The notes below the pieces were generated by a model. It was given only the letters and a program-made list of their open reading frames with translations, had not been told where the DNA came from and did not search any database. Shown piece after piece: positions 33,464 through 42,503 of a stretch of DNA of 64,000 nt (positions within the stretch are counted from its first letter, which is position 1; each line of letters starts with the position of its first letter). This stretch comes from a bacterium 1XD8-76 (lineage in GTDB: Bacteria; Bacillota; Clostridia; Lachnospirales; Lachnospiraceae). The position numbers and the translations under genes were made by a program. The DNA is taken from assembly GCA_003611955.1 (NCBI GenBank), contig RAZE01000004.1, positions 62,001 through 126,000 of the forward strand. The letters run 5' to 3'.

Positions 33464-34897
33464 TTGGCACAGGAAAACGGCTCCAACATCAGAAAATACC
33501 GTAGACCGTTAAATATAAATATCGGCATGATTATCTTTGGAGCGATGTTTATCTACATCATCATCTGTATTATCATGTATATGCAGACGGAACATTTGAG
33601 TGGTTACGAGGTAAAAACCGGTTCACTCACCGTCAACAATGTATACCGGGGAATCGCGATCAGGGAGGAGACGATCTACCAGTCCGTCGACGCCGGATTT
33701 GTCTATTATTTCGTGCCTGAGGGAAGTCATGTGGCCTGTGGCGATCTCGTGTATGCCGTGGATTCTTCCAGCAAGCTGGAGGAACTCATGAATGAGACTG
33801 CGGAAGAACGAAAACTGACGAACAATGACTACAACAGTCTGAAGACAAAAATCGTAAATTACCGGAATAATTTTGACGAAATGGAGTTTTCCACCGTCTA
33901 CGATTTCAAGTATGATCTGCAGAGTGAAGTGGCGAAACTCAGCAACCAGACTATACTCAGCACGATCAACGAGATGTCCGAATCGGTGGGCATCAGCAAG
34001 TGTTACGCTGACAGAGCCGGAGCCGTAGTGTTTTCCAGTGACGGTTATGAGGAGCTGAAGCCCCATGAAATTACTCTGGACAATTTTGACGAGGAGAAGT
34101 ATGTGAAAAATCAGTACCTTGCCACGAACCGATTCGGGAAGGAGGACGACGTCTATAAGCTTGTGACAAAGGAAGACTGGGAAGTCGTCATCCGGGTGGA
34201 TACGGAGCGGGTGCCGGAACTTCAGAAAGCGGAATATGTAAAAGTAAAATTTATGGAAGATCAGTATGAGACCTGGGGAAAAGTGACGGTTTACGGGAGA
34301 GACGAGGAGGAGAATATCACCTTTGTAGGCCTGACTTTCACCAATTCCATGATCAATTATATCACAGACAGATTTGTCGATGTGGAACTGATTCTGGAGG
34401 AACAGACAGGGCTGAAAATTCCCAATTCCGCGATCGCACAGAGGAATTTTTTCCTGATCGATGAGGAATACATTATAGAGCACGGCAGTGATAAGACCCA
34501 GGGCGTCATGCGCCAGACTTTTACCGAGGACAATGAGATCACCTCGGAGTTTGTCGAGACGCCGATCTATAACGTGGACGAGAAAGAGGGGGTCTACTAT
34601 GTGGATGAGAGTGTTCTGAAAGTGGGAGACGTGCTCTATCGGGAAGACTCCGCGGAGACTCTGACGGTGAGCAAACAGGCTTCCCTGACCGGTGTCTACA
34701 ACATCAATAAAGGGTACGCGGATTTCAAGAGGATCATTGTGCTGTATGACAACGACGAGTATTCCATCGTAGAATCCAATACAAAGTACGGACTTCGCCC
34801 GTACGACTATATTGCTCTGGAGGCGTCCACTGTGGTGGCGGATCAGTTTGTGACGGAGAAAGGGCTTACGATGAAGGAAGAGGACGATGGGGAGTAA
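33464..34897 (+). CDS. HlyD-like membrane-fusion/adaptor protein
   Basis: 477 aa. Start TTG 33464 has an ideal GGAGG at 33451-33455; ATG 33449 would lie in the terminator without an SD. One transmembrane helix (about residues 20-43) is followed by a lipoyl-like half-motif (GIAIREETIYQSVDAGFVYYFVPEGSHVACGD), a helical hairpin (about 100-185) and a beta-rich C-terminus. This matches HlyD-family periplasmic-adaptor architecture, yet no ABC or RND transporter partner is adjacent. Homologues occur upstream of yggS-sepF in related bacteria, so a cell-envelope or division role is possible (inference). Confidence 0.75.
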   Translation: MAQENGSNIRKYRRPLNINIGMIIFGAMFIYIIICIIMYMQTEHLSGYEVKTGSLTVNNVYRGIAIREETIYQSVDAGFVYYFVPEGSHVACGDLVYAVDSSSKLEELMNETAEERKLTNNDYNSLKTKIVNYRNNFDEMEFSTVYDFKYDLQSEVAKLSNQTILSTINEMSESVGISKCYADRAGAVVFSSDGYEELKPHEITLDNFDEEKYVKNQYLATNRFGKEDDVYKLVTKEDWEVVIRVDTERVPELQKAEYVKVKFMEDQYETWGKVTVYGRDEEENITFVGLTFTNSMINYITDRFVDVELILEEQTGLKIPNSAIAQRNFFLIDEEYIIEHGSDKTQGVMRQTFTEDNEITSEFVETPIYNVDEKEGVYYVDESVLKVGDVLYREDSAETLTVSKQASLTGVYNINKGYADFKRIIVLYDNDEYSIVESNTKYGLRPYDYIALEASTVVADQFVTEKGLTMKEEDDGE

Positions 34898-34934
34898 CGT
34901 CCACATGTCCGTTAATGTGGAGGGGAGAAATAAT

Positions 34935-35615
34935 ATGATAAAAGAAAATCTGGATGCGGTGAACGGAAATATTCAGGCGGCGGCTCTGGAGGCCGGGAGA
35001 AAGCAGGAGGAGATCACGCTGATAGCGGTCAGCAAGACGAAACCGGTTTCCATGGTGGAGGAGGCCTACGCCTGCGGTTGCCGGGACTTCGGCGAGAACA
35101 GGGTGCAGGAACTGTGCGATAAGTGTGACGTACTGCCGAAGGATATCCGCTGGCACCTGATCGGACATCTGCAGCGCAATAAAGTAAAATATGTGGTGGA
35201 TAAGGCGTATCTGATTCACAGCGTGGATTCCCTGCGGCTGGCGCAGGAAATCCAGAAAGAGGCGGAGAAAAAGCAGGTCGATGTCAATATCCTGATAGAG
35301 GTAAATATGGCGGCGGAGGAAAGCAAGTTCGGCGTTTCGCCGGATGAAGCGGAAAATCTCGTCCGCGAGGCGGCAAAACTTCCCAACGTACACATTCAGG
35401 GGCTGATGACGATAGCGCCTGTTGTCGAAAAACCGGAAGATAACGCAGTTCACTTTGCTAACTTAAAACAATTATCTGTTGACATAAAAGGTAAAAACAT
35501 TGATAATGTTAATATGAATGTTCTATCCATGGGAATGACCGGTGATTATGAACAGGCAGTCAAAGATGGAGCGACATATGTGAGGGTGGGGACCGGCATC
35601 TTTGGGGAACGATAA
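34935..35615 (+). CDS. yggS: YggS-family PLP homeostasis protein
   Basis: 226 aa. Single-domain alanine-racemase-like barrel binding PLP through the lysine in TLIAVSKTKPVSMV. ACGCRDFGENRVQEL, WHLIGHLQRNKVK, NMAAEESKFGVSPDEA, GLMTIAP and LSMGMTGDYEQAVKDGATYVRVGTGIFG are family-specific. It buffers PLP and amino-acid pools rather than acting as an enzyme. ATG 34935 has AGGGGAG upstream; the frame is open back into the previous gene. The yggS-sepF pair is typical of Gram-positive division clusters. Confidence 0.95.
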   Translation: MIKENLDAVNGNIQAAALEAGRKQEEITLIAVSKTKPVSMVEEAYACGCRDFGENRVQELCDKCDVLPKDIRWHLIGHLQRNKVKYVVDKAYLIHSVDSLRLAQEIQKEAEKKQVDVNILIEVNMAAEESKFGVSPDEAENLVREAAKLPNVHIQGLMTIAPVVEKPEDNAVHFANLKQLSVDIKGKNIDNVNMNVLSMGMTGDYEQAVKDGATYVRVGTGIFGER

Positions 35616-35629
35616 GGAGAGAGTGATTA

Positions 35630-36139
35630 ATGGGAGCATTAGACAATTTTTTAAAGATTCTTCAGCTGAATGAAGAGGATGAAGATGGGGAATATTATGA
35701 TGACGACTACTATGACGACGAGGATGAGATAACGGAGCCTGCGCCCCGGAAAAAGGCGGCAGTTGTAAAAGAATCAAATATTTCTGAGGTTGCTGAAGAA
35801 AAAACGGTCAAGAAAACGGTTCCCAAGATAACACCGATGAAACCCAGGAAGGTGAATGCCGGTGGCATGGAAGTCTGCGTGATCAAACCTACTTCGGTGG
35901 AGGACGGGAGAGAGATCACCGAGACACTGCTGGCAAACAGAACGGTTGTTCTGAATCTGGAAGGGCTGGATATGGAGATCGCCCAGAGGATCATCGATTT
36001 TACGAGCGGATCCTGCTTCGCGATCAGTGGGAATCTGCAGAAAATTTCTCATTACATATTTATCGTCACCCCACCGAGTGTGGATATCTCAGGAGATTTT
36101 CAGGAGATCATGGGTTCCGCACTGGACATGCCTATCTGA
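35630..36139 (+). CDS. sepF: Cell division protein SepF
   Basis: 169 aa. A short N-terminal amphipathic membrane helix (MGALDNFLKILQL) is followed by an acidic Asp/Tyr/Glu linker and the SepF core (KPTSVEDGREITETLLANRTVVLNLEG, then IDFTSGSCFAISGNLQKIS) in the last 85 residues. SepF tethers FtsZ to the membrane and arranges the filaments. AAGGAGAG precedes the ATG, and a strong terminator follows the gene. Confidence 0.95.
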   Translation: MGALDNFLKILQLNEEDEDGEYYDDDYYDDEDEITEPAPRKKAAVVKESNISEVAEEKTVKKTVPKITPMKPRKVNAGGMEVCVIKPTSVEDGREITETLLANRTVVLNLEGLDMEIAQRIIDFTSGSCFAISGNLQKISHYIFIVTPPSVDISGDFQEIMGSALDMPI

Positions 36140-36176
36140 TGACTAAAAATGATACAGAAAGCATGAGGATGCAAGG

Positions 36177-36213
36177 CATCCTGCAAGAGATGCACCCTTG
36201 CAGGATGTTTTTT
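36177..36213 (+). terminator. Strong intrinsic terminator after sepF
   Basis: Perfect 11-bp stem (CATCCTGCAAG at 36177-36187, CTTGCAGGATG at 36197-36207), nine-base loop, then six T. It ends the HlyD-yggS-sepF transcript. Confidence 0.92.
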
Positions 36214-36245
36214 CAGGTACTGATTTATTATTGAGGAGAAAACTT

Positions 36246-37400
36246 ATGAGCGAGACTGTTAAAGAAAAGGCTTATGGACGGCTTGCGGTTTCCTTTCAAA
36301 AGAAACCCTGCTATGATATTGTGTTGGAACATTCCTTTGAGAGACTGCCGGAGGAACTTTTGCAGCTGTTTCAGGGGGAGGATGGGGATAATTCCCTGGA
36401 GAAGCGGAATCTCTGCGTTATCACGGACCGTAATGTGGATGCGCTTTTCGGATCCGAAATCAAAGAGCTTTTACAGGGAATCTGTAAGGAACTCTTTTTC
36501 TATGTGTTCTCTGCGGGAGAGGAACATAAGACGTTGGAGACAGTATCCGATATCTACCGCTTTCTGATCGAAAAGAGGATTACCAGGAAGGATATGCTGA
36601 TCGCTCTCGGCGGAGGCGTAGTCGGGGATATCGTCGGTTTTGCCGCAGCTTCCTATCTGCGCGGGATCGATTTCATACAGATTCCGACCACTCTGCTCGC
36701 CCAGGTGGACAGCTCCATCGGAGGGAAGACCGGTGTGGATTTCGAGCAGTATAAAAATATGGTGGGGGCTTTCCATATGCCCAGGCTTGTCTATACGAAT
36801 GTTTCCGTGCTGAAGGAGCTGGATGAGAGGCAGTTTGCGTCCGGCTTTGCCGAGATCATGAAACACGGACTGATTAAAGACGGAAAATATTATGAATGGC
36901 TCCTCGGAAACATCTATGAGATCAACGACCGGGATATGGATGTGCTGCGGGAGATGGTCTACAGGAGCTGTGTGATCAAAAAGAAAGTTGTGGAGAAGGA
37001 TCCGACGGAGAAAGGGGAGCGGGCTCTTCTGAACTTTGGACACACCATCGGACACGGCATTGAAAAGGCGAGCAATTTTACGCTGCTGCACGGGGAATGT
37101 GTGGCTCTGGGCTGTATTGCCGCGGCTAATATTTCCTGTATGCGCCATCTTATCGGGGAGGATGAATATCTGGAAATCCGTGATATGTTTGTTCCTTTCG
37201 GCCTTCCGATCACCCTGCGGAATATCGACTTTACGGCGGAGGAAGTTGTAGAAAACACGAAGTCCGATAAGAAGAATGCTTCCGGAACGCTGCGATTTAT
37301 TCTGCTTAACAGATTGGGAAAGGCAGTGATCGACGAAAATGTGACAGAGAAAGAACTGCTGCAGGCGGTGGAGGATTTGATCATTCATGAAGAAGCGTAA
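36246..37400 (+). CDS. aroB: 3-dehydroquinate synthase
   Basis: 384 aa. Second step of the shikimate pathway. FYVFSAGEEHKTLETV, LIALGGGVVGDIVGFAAAS, IPTTLLAQVDSSIGGKTGVDF, SGFAEIMKHGLIKD and LNFGHTIGHGIE carry the NAD- and zinc-binding residues. The ATG has GAGGAG upstream; the longer frame reaching back into the terminator is not used. The three genes aroB-lspA-rluD overlap or nearly touch and form an operon. Confidence 0.96.
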   Translation: MSETVKEKAYGRLAVSFQKKPCYDIVLEHSFERLPEELLQLFQGEDGDNSLEKRNLCVITDRNVDALFGSEIKELLQGICKELFFYVFSAGEEHKTLETVSDIYRFLIEKRITRKDMLIALGGGVVGDIVGFAAASYLRGIDFIQIPTTLLAQVDSSIGGKTGVDFEQYKNMVGAFHMPRLVYTNVSVLKELDERQFASGFAEIMKHGLIKDGKYYEWLLGNIYEINDRDMDVLREMVYRSCVIKKKVVEKDPTEKGERALLNFGHTIGHGIEKASNFTLLHGECVALGCIAAANISCMRHLIGEDEYLEIRDMFVPFGLPITLRNIDFTAEEVVENTKSDKKNASGTLRFILLNRLGKAVIDENVTEKELLQAVEDLIIHEEA

Positions 37401-37938
37401 AACGTTATTACTTATCACGGATCTGGTGGCAATAGTCCTTTTGACATATTTCGATCAGTTCACAAAGGGCATGGCGGTTCTCTATCTGAAGGGAAAGCCT
37501 GAGATCCCGATCTTGCGGGATGTCCTGGTTCTGCAGTATCTGGAGAACAAGGGAGCTGCGTTTGGCATGCTGCAAAACCAGAAAATCTTTTTTATCTTTA
37601 TTGAGATACTGATTTTGTTCGTCATCGGTTTTGTGCTGCTCAGGGTGCCTTCCCACAGAAAGTATAATCTGATGCATCTCATTCTGGTGTTGATTGCCAG
37701 CGGGGCCATCGGCAATATGATTGATCGGGCAGCGCAGGATTATGTAGTGGATTTTATATATTTTGTGTTGATCGATTTTCCAATCTTTAATGTGGCGGAC
37801 ATCTATGTGACCGGAGCTACCGCAATTTTTGTGATTGCTATTTTATTCTACTATAAAGAAGAAGATTTCTCTTTTCTCAGCATAAAGCAAAAGATGCAGC
37901 GCACCCCAAACTACATGGAGGACCAGGGTAAAAAATAG
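37387..37938 (+). CDS. lspA: Lipoprotein signal peptidase
   Basis: 183 aa, four transmembrane segments. Cleaves prolipoprotein signal peptides before the lipid-modified Cys. The motifs are LENKGAAFGML, GAIGNMIDRAAQDYVVDFI and IFNVADIYVTGA; the catalytic aspartates are in NMIDR and NVADIYV. It overlaps aroB by 14 bases. The DUF3160 and D,D-carboxypeptidase lipoproteins of this window are likely substrates. Confidence 0.96.
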   Translation: MKKRKTLLLITDLVAIVLLTYFDQFTKGMAVLYLKGKPEIPILRDVLVLQYLENKGAAFGMLQNQKIFFIFIEILILFVIGFVLLRVPSHRKYNLMHLILVLIASGAIGNMIDRAAQDYVVDFIYFVLIDFPIFNVADIYVTGATAIFVIAILFYYKEEDFSFLSIKQKMQRTPNYMEDQGKK

Positions 37939-37940
37939 GG

Positions 37941-38855
37941 ATGGACGAGTTTAAATTTGAAGTGACAGAGAGAGACAGCGGTGAGCGGATCGACAAATTT
38001 ATCACAGATTGTATGGATTCTCTCACCCGTTCTTATATACAGAAGATGATCGCGGAGGGACAGTGCTATGTAAACGGGAGAGCTGCGAAGGCGAGTTACC
38101 GTGTAAAAGAGGAGGATGAGGTGATGTTCTCTCTGCCGGAAAACGTCGAGCCGGATATTGCGGCCGAGGATATACCGCTCGATATCCTGTACGAAGATGC
38201 CGACGTTCTGGTGGTCAACAAGCCGAAACATATGGTCGTGCACCCGGCTCCAGGACATTATGGCGGGACCCTGGTCAACGCGGTCCTGTACCATTGCAGA
38301 GGGTCTCTATCCGGCATCAACGGCGTAATGCGGCCGGGAATCGTTCATCGTATCGACAAGGATACGTCAGGTTCTCTGATCGTCTGTAAGAATGATGCGG
38401 CACATAACAGTGTTGCTGCCCAGTTGAAAGATCACTCGGTAAACCGTATCTACCATGCGATCGTCCACGGCGTGTTGAAGGAGGAAGAGATGACAATAGA
38501 CGCTCCCCTGGGGCGGCATCCGAAAGATCGGATGAAAATGGCAGTGGTATCCGGTGGAAAGAGGGCAGTGACCCATGTTCGGGTGTTAAAACGTTTTGAG
38601 AAGTTTACCTATGTAGCCTGTCGGTTAGAGACCGGAAGAACGCATCAGATCCGGGTGCATATGGCCCATATCGGGCATCCGATTCTGGGGGATGAGATCT
38701 ATGCCCCCGGCAGAAAGAGCCCCGTCAAATGCAAAAACGGGCAGATACTGCACGCAAAGGTCATCGGTTTTGTCCATCCGACGAGCGGGGAATATATTGA
38801 ATTTGATGCCCCGCTGCCCGATGAATTCAGACATCTTCTGGAAATTCTTCCATAA
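37941..38855 (+). CDS. rluD: RluD-type pseudouridine synthase
   Basis: 304 aa. An N-terminal S4 RNA-binding domain (RIDKFITDCMDSLTRSYIQK) is followed by the catalytic domain with its Asp in PGIVHRIDKDTSGSLIV, plus RLETGRTHQIRVHMAHIGHPI. It isomerises uridines in 23S rRNA; the exact sites cannot be read from sequence. It lies 2 bases after lspA, a very common Gram-positive pair. Confidence 0.95.
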   Translation: MDEFKFEVTERDSGERIDKFITDCMDSLTRSYIQKMIAEGQCYVNGRAAKASYRVKEEDEVMFSLPENVEPDIAAEDIPLDILYEDADVLVVNKPKHMVVHPAPGHYGGTLVNAVLYHCRGSLSGINGVMRPGIVHRIDKDTSGSLIVCKNDAAHNSVAAQLKDHSVNRIYHAIVHGVLKEEEMTIDAPLGRHPKDRMKMAVVSGGKRAVTHVRVLKRFEKFTYVACRLETGRTHQIRVHMAHIGHPILGDEIYAPGRKSPVKCKNGQILHAKVIGFVHPTSGEYIEFDAPLPDEFRHLLEILP

Positions 38856-38872
38856 ATTCCGCATATTTATTC

Positions 38873-38902
38873 AAAAAAAATTCGGTTTTTCCGGATTTTT
38901 TT
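38873..38902 (+). terminator. Intrinsic terminator after rluD
   Basis: ATTCGG-TTTTT-CCGGAT stem with one G-U pair, flanked by an A-run and a seven-T run. The A- and T-runs extend the stem, so it may also work in the reverse direction. Confidence 0.75.
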
Positions 38903-39002
38903 ATTGAATTTTTCGATTTAGTGTGCTAAATTAATTACAGTGTTTTTTTAGAAAGTTTATAATTATTTAATATCATAGAAGTACAACGGAGTATAAAACG
39001 GA

Positions 39003-39605
39003 ATGAATTCGGCTGATTATTTAAATAGATTGCTTCTTCGGTATTCAGGTACGTTCGATATTTATCAGCCATATATTATCCTGGGCAGAGAATATCCGGC
39101 GTACGGATATTTTTTTTCACATGTGGAGAAATATCTTCTCACAAGAAGGGCAAACATGTGGTCTGCGGACAGTTATGAACATATTTTGTTTGTTAATCCG
39201 GACGAACTGACAACAGCACATTTGGAGGAATACAGACAGGCGGTGGAGGAATATATTGAACCGATACTGGTTTTGAAGGGGGAGAATCTCCCGGAACCAA
39301 ACCATATGTATTCCTATATCACAATAGCGGTAGTGACGGAGAAATCATTGTCCCCCGAGATAAAGAAGGCGGTAGGAAAGTTTAAGTTTGAGAAAAGCTA
39401 TATGCACAGTATCCGGGGATATTCTCAAATGCGGATCGCGGTGGCGTCCATGGAGGATGAAAAGGTCTGCCTGAATGCCGCGGGGCGCACGTTAAAGAAA
39501 CTTTATCGAAGTGTTTTCGAGGAAGTCAAAGCCGGAAAGACCGGTTACAGGGAAGCACTGGAAAAGCAGGGGATCGAAAGTTTCAAACAGCAGATGCCCG
39601 AATGA
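39003..39605 (+). CDS. Hypothetical protein upstream of cstA
   Basis: 200 aa cytoplasmic protein, not recognised. It has no signal peptide, membrane span or known motif. Tyrosine-rich N-terminus (YLNRLLLRYSGTFDIYQPYI), then YFFSHVEKYLLTRRANMW, HILFVNPDELTTAHLEEY and a basic C-terminal region (KFKFEKSYMHSIRGYSQMRIA). It begins about 100 bases after the rluD terminator behind an AT-rich region with a TATAAT, and lies 105 bases before cstA in the same direction, so co-transcription with cstA is possible. Confidence 0.72.
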   Translation: MNSADYLNRLLLRYSGTFDIYQPYIILGREYPAYGYFFSHVEKYLLTRRANMWSADSYEHILFVNPDELTTAHLEEYRQAVEEYIEPILVLKGENLPEPNHMYSYITIAVVTEKSLSPEIKKAVGKFKFEKSYMHSIRGYSQMRIAVASMEDEKVCLNAAGRTLKKLYRSVFEEVKAGKTGYREALEKQGIESFKQQMPE

Positions 39606-39664
39606 TATTCGCTTATGTTGGCGTCGGAGACGGCGTTTATATAAGGCTCTATCAACACTAATGA

Positions 39665-39681
39665 GGAGTAAACATTACTCC
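39665..39681 (+). promoter_or_regulatory. Inverted repeat upstream of cstA
   Basis: GGAGTAA-ACA-TTACTCC, seven-base arms, located 30 bases before the cstA GTG. It may be a protein-binding operator or an RNA hairpin near the SD (inference). Confidence 0.45.
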
Positions 39682-39710
39682 CCAAATAAAAATTTATAGG
39701 AGGGATTAGT

Positions 39711-41417
39711 GTGAGCGCATTATTATTAATCGTACTTGCCATCGTAATTTTCATCGTAGCTTATCTTACGTATGGACGTTACCTGGCTAAAACATGGGGA
39801 ATTGACCCCAGCAGAACCACGCCTGCCCATGAGATGGAAGACGGCGTTGACTATGTTCCGGCAAAGACGGCTGTCCTTATGGGACATCACTTTTCATCGA
39901 TTGCCGGCGCAGGCCCCATCAACGGACCGATTCAGGCGGCATTTTTTGGCTGGGTACCCTGTTTCCTCTGGATTGTGATCGGTGGTATTTTCTTCGGTGC
40001 AGTTCAGGATTTCAGTTCTATTTTTGTATCGATTCGTCATAAAGGTATGTCCCTTGGCGAAGTAATCGAGGAGAACATCGGCAAAAAGGCGAGAGTACTC
40101 TTCACCGTGTTTGCGTGGCTGGTACTTCTTCTGGTTATTGCGGCATTTGCGGATATTGTGGCAAACTCCTTTATCGGTGCAAGTCATGGCGGAAGCGCCA
40201 GCAACGGTTCCGTCGCAACGGCTTCCCTGCTGTTCATTCCATTGGCTATCGTTTTCGGTTTCCTCGTATACAGGAAAAACGTTCCGATGGTGATCGCTAC
40301 CGTTCTCGGCGTTGTTCTTCTGGCGGTATGCGTGGGTCTCGGCCTGGCATTCCCGATGGACCTGCCCAAAAATTTCTGGATCGCGTTTGTGTTTGTCTAC
40401 ATCATGATCGCCTCCGTGGCTCCGGTATGGATCCTGCTGCAGCCCAGAGATTATCTGAGCTCTTTCCTGCTTTATTTTATGATGGCAGCTGCTGTGATCG
40501 GTATTGTCGGCGCTACGATTATCAATCCGGCGTCCACAACGTTCCAGACACCGGCATTTACAGGCTTCTCGGTAAATGGAAGCTATCTGTTCCCGGTATT
40601 GTTCATCACTATCGCCTGCGGCGCTATCTCCGGTTTCCATTCACTGATCGGTTCCGGTACAACGTCCAAACAGTTGGATAACGAGAAAGACGCGCTGTTG
40701 GTCGGTTACGGTTCCATGCTGATCGAGTGCGTGTTAGCTGTGATCTCTCTGATCGCCATCGGTACGCTTTCCGCTAATGGCACACAGGCTGCAGTACAGG
40801 AGATGCTCGGTTTGGAGGCGATTTCTCCGACCGTTATCTTCGGTACGGCTATCGCTAACTTCTTCGAGGTGATGGGGCTCTCCGCAAATGCGGTTGCAGC
40901 GACAAAGACAATCATCATGCTGGCGGTTTCCTGCTTTTGCCTGACATCTCTGGATACCGGCACAAGGCTCGGCAGATTTATGTTCCAGGAACTGTTTGCG
41001 ACAAGCAGGAGCGGAGAAAAAAATATCCTGTCCAATATGTATGTGGCGACAGTGATCACCGCCATCTGCGGTTTCATTCTCTGCCTGGCTGGATATCAGA
41101 AAGTATGGCCTTTATTCGGTGCAGCTAACCAGCTGGTGGCTGTTCCCGCATTCCTTGCGGCAGCTACATATTTAAAGAAGATCGGCAAGAACAACAAGAT
41201 GCTGTATTTCCCGATCATCTTCATGTCCGCCGCAACGCTCTGCTCGCTGATATTATCCTTCAAGAATAATATCGTGGCAATCACTGAAGGGGCGGAAGGA
41301 ACGGCACTGTTCACCTGCATTTTGCAGGATGTGATCATCGTTCCGCTTGTGATCCTTGCTGTTATCCTTATTGTGGAGGGTACGCAGGTTCTGACAGGAA
41401 AGAAGAAAGTGGCTTAA
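39711..41417 (+). CDS. cstA: Carbon starvation protein A family transporter
   Basis: 568 aa integral membrane protein with about fifteen transmembrane segments. The CstA core is clear: TYGRYLAKTWGIDP, ETAVLMGHHFSSIAGAGPINGP-like region, QDFSSIFVSIRHKGMSLGE, QPRDYLSSF, HSLIGSGTTSKQL and CLTSLDTGTRLGRFMFQEL. In E. coli members import pyruvate or peptides; the short CstA form common in Firmicutes is less studied. Starts at GTG with AGGAGGG upstream. It is followed by a bidirectional terminator. Confidence 0.95.
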   Translation: MSALLLIVLAIVIFIVAYLTYGRYLAKTWGIDPSRTTPAHEMEDGVDYVPAKTAVLMGHHFSSIAGAGPINGPIQAAFFGWVPCFLWIVIGGIFFGAVQDFSSIFVSIRHKGMSLGEVIEENIGKKARVLFTVFAWLVLLLVIAAFADIVANSFIGASHGGSASNGSVATASLLFIPLAIVFGFLVYRKNVPMVIATVLGVVLLAVCVGLGLAFPMDLPKNFWIAFVFVYIMIASVAPVWILLQPRDYLSSFLLYFMMAAAVIGIVGATIINPASTTFQTPAFTGFSVNGSYLFPVLFITIACGAISGFHSLIGSGTTSKQLDNEKDALLVGYGSMLIECVLAVISLIAIGTLSANGTQAAVQEMLGLEAISPTVIFGTAIANFFEVMGLSANAVAATKTIIMLAVSCFCLTSLDTGTRLGRFMFQELFATSRSGEKNILSNMYVATVITAICGFILCLAGYQKVWPLFGAANQLVAVPAFLAAATYLKKIGKNNKMLYFPIIFMSAATLCSLILSFKNNIVAITEGAEGTALFTCILQDVIIVPLVILAVILIVEGTQVLTGKKKVA

Positions 41418-41429
41418 TGGAAATAAGTT

Positions 41430-41467
41430 TGCCCGTCCGGATCATTATCCGGGCGGGCAGTTTTGTT
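41430..41467 (+). terminator. Bidirectional terminator between cstA and the metallophosphoesterase
   Basis: 12-bp stem (GCCCGTCCGGAT at 41431-41442, ATCCGGGCGGGC at 41447-41458, one G-U), CATT loop, then TTTTGTTTT. On the minus strand it also serves the convergent gene ending at 41469. Confidence 0.88.
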
Positions 41468-41468
41468 T

Positions 41469-42332
41469 TCACTTGTTTCTATCTTCTATAGCAGGTTTAA
41501 CGGTGACTATGACCAGTTCCGGGCGATTGAAGATTCTGGGAACCTTTGTGCTTTCTCTGGCCAGGCCTCTGCTGACGATCATAACCTGATCGTTTTTCAC
41601 ATACATACCGCCGGCATATCTGGGGAACCATCCCTGGTCCGGGGCATAGAGACCGTTGATAATACCCGGCAGACGCCATTGACCGCCGTGGGCATGGCCG
41701 GATAAAACAAGATCATAATCGTATTGAAGATAAAGACCGATCAGTTCCGGGCGGTGGGCGAGCAGAAGAGTGTAGCATTCAGGGGGGCGCGTATCAGAGA
41801 GAGCGTCCAGCTGTGACCTGATGTCCGCCGCTCCGGCGTAAGTCACCGCATCGGGATCTGTAACGCCGCATACAGTGACCGGCTGTGTCCCTATTTTTAT
41901 CGTATCGCTGGAGCCGTTTAGAACCGTCACATGATAGGAGCGGAACAATTCCAGTATATCGTCAATACGTCCGCTCCAGTATTCGTGATTGCCGGTCACA
42001 TAATAGCAGGGGTAACGTCCGGAAATTCCCTTCAATAGCGCTTCCACGTTATCGTCCGGGATAACATCATCGCAGATATCGCCGCCTAAAAGGATCAGGT
42101 CCGGCTGCTGGCTGTCTATGGCCCGAATGAGCGTCTCCCCGTCTTTACCGTATTTGCAGGAGTGCAGGTCGGTGAGAAGAGCGATCCGGAGCGTTTCCGT
42201 TGTCTGATCTGTAGTGATCTCGTAGTGTTTTATATGCAGTCTGATGTCGAACGCAGCGACAAAGAGAAATGCTGCCGACAAAAACACAAACCGCTTTATC
42301 CTGCCTGTCATATTGTGCATATCCAGTGTCAT
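41469..42332 (-). CDS. Membrane-anchored metallophosphoesterase
   Basis: 287 aa. An N-terminal hydrophobic helix (about residues 13-29) anchors a calcineurin-like phosphoesterase. The metal motifs are LTDLHSCKYG (DxH), LLGGDICDD (GD), VTGNHEYWSG (GNHE), LLAHRPEL and LSGHAHGGQWRLPG (GHxH). It resembles the YkuE/YaeI-type family acting on lipid or membrane phosphates; the substrate is unknown. It converges on cstA and shares a terminator. No strong SD is seen upstream of the chosen ATG. Confidence 0.9.
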   Translation of the reverse strand: MTLDMHNMTGRIKRFVFLSAAFLFVAAFDIRLHIKHYEITTDQTTETLRIALLTDLHSCKYGKDGETLIRAIDSQQPDLILLGGDICDDVIPDDNVEALLKGISGRYPCYYVTGNHEYWSGRIDDILELFRSYHVTVLNGSSDTIKIGTQPVTVCGVTDPDAVTYAGAADIRSQLDALSDTRPPECYTLLLAHRPELIGLYLQYDYDLVLSGHAHGGQWRLPGIINGLYAPDQGWFPRYAGGMYVKNDQVMIVSRGLARESTKVPRIFNRPELVIVTVKPAIEDRNK

Positions 42333-42438
42333 AAACCAGGTCTCTTTCTTTGCATATTTCGTAACATATTAAACAGTATAAGAGGCGTCAGACGAGGGCG
42401 TCAAGTATGGATCTATAATATCATATGCATGTTATGGG

Positions 42439-42467
42439 TTGTTTTTGAGGAAAAATAAGAGTATACT
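42439..42467 (+). promoter_or_regulatory. Promoter of the CAP-domain gene
   Basis: -35 TTGTTT at 42439-42444, 17 bases, -10 TATACT at 42462-42467. The gene starts 36 bases further on with AAGGAGGTG. Confidence 0.7.
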
Positions 42468-42503
42468 GGAAAACAACAGAGAAAAACGTAAGGAGGTGAA
42501 AAT

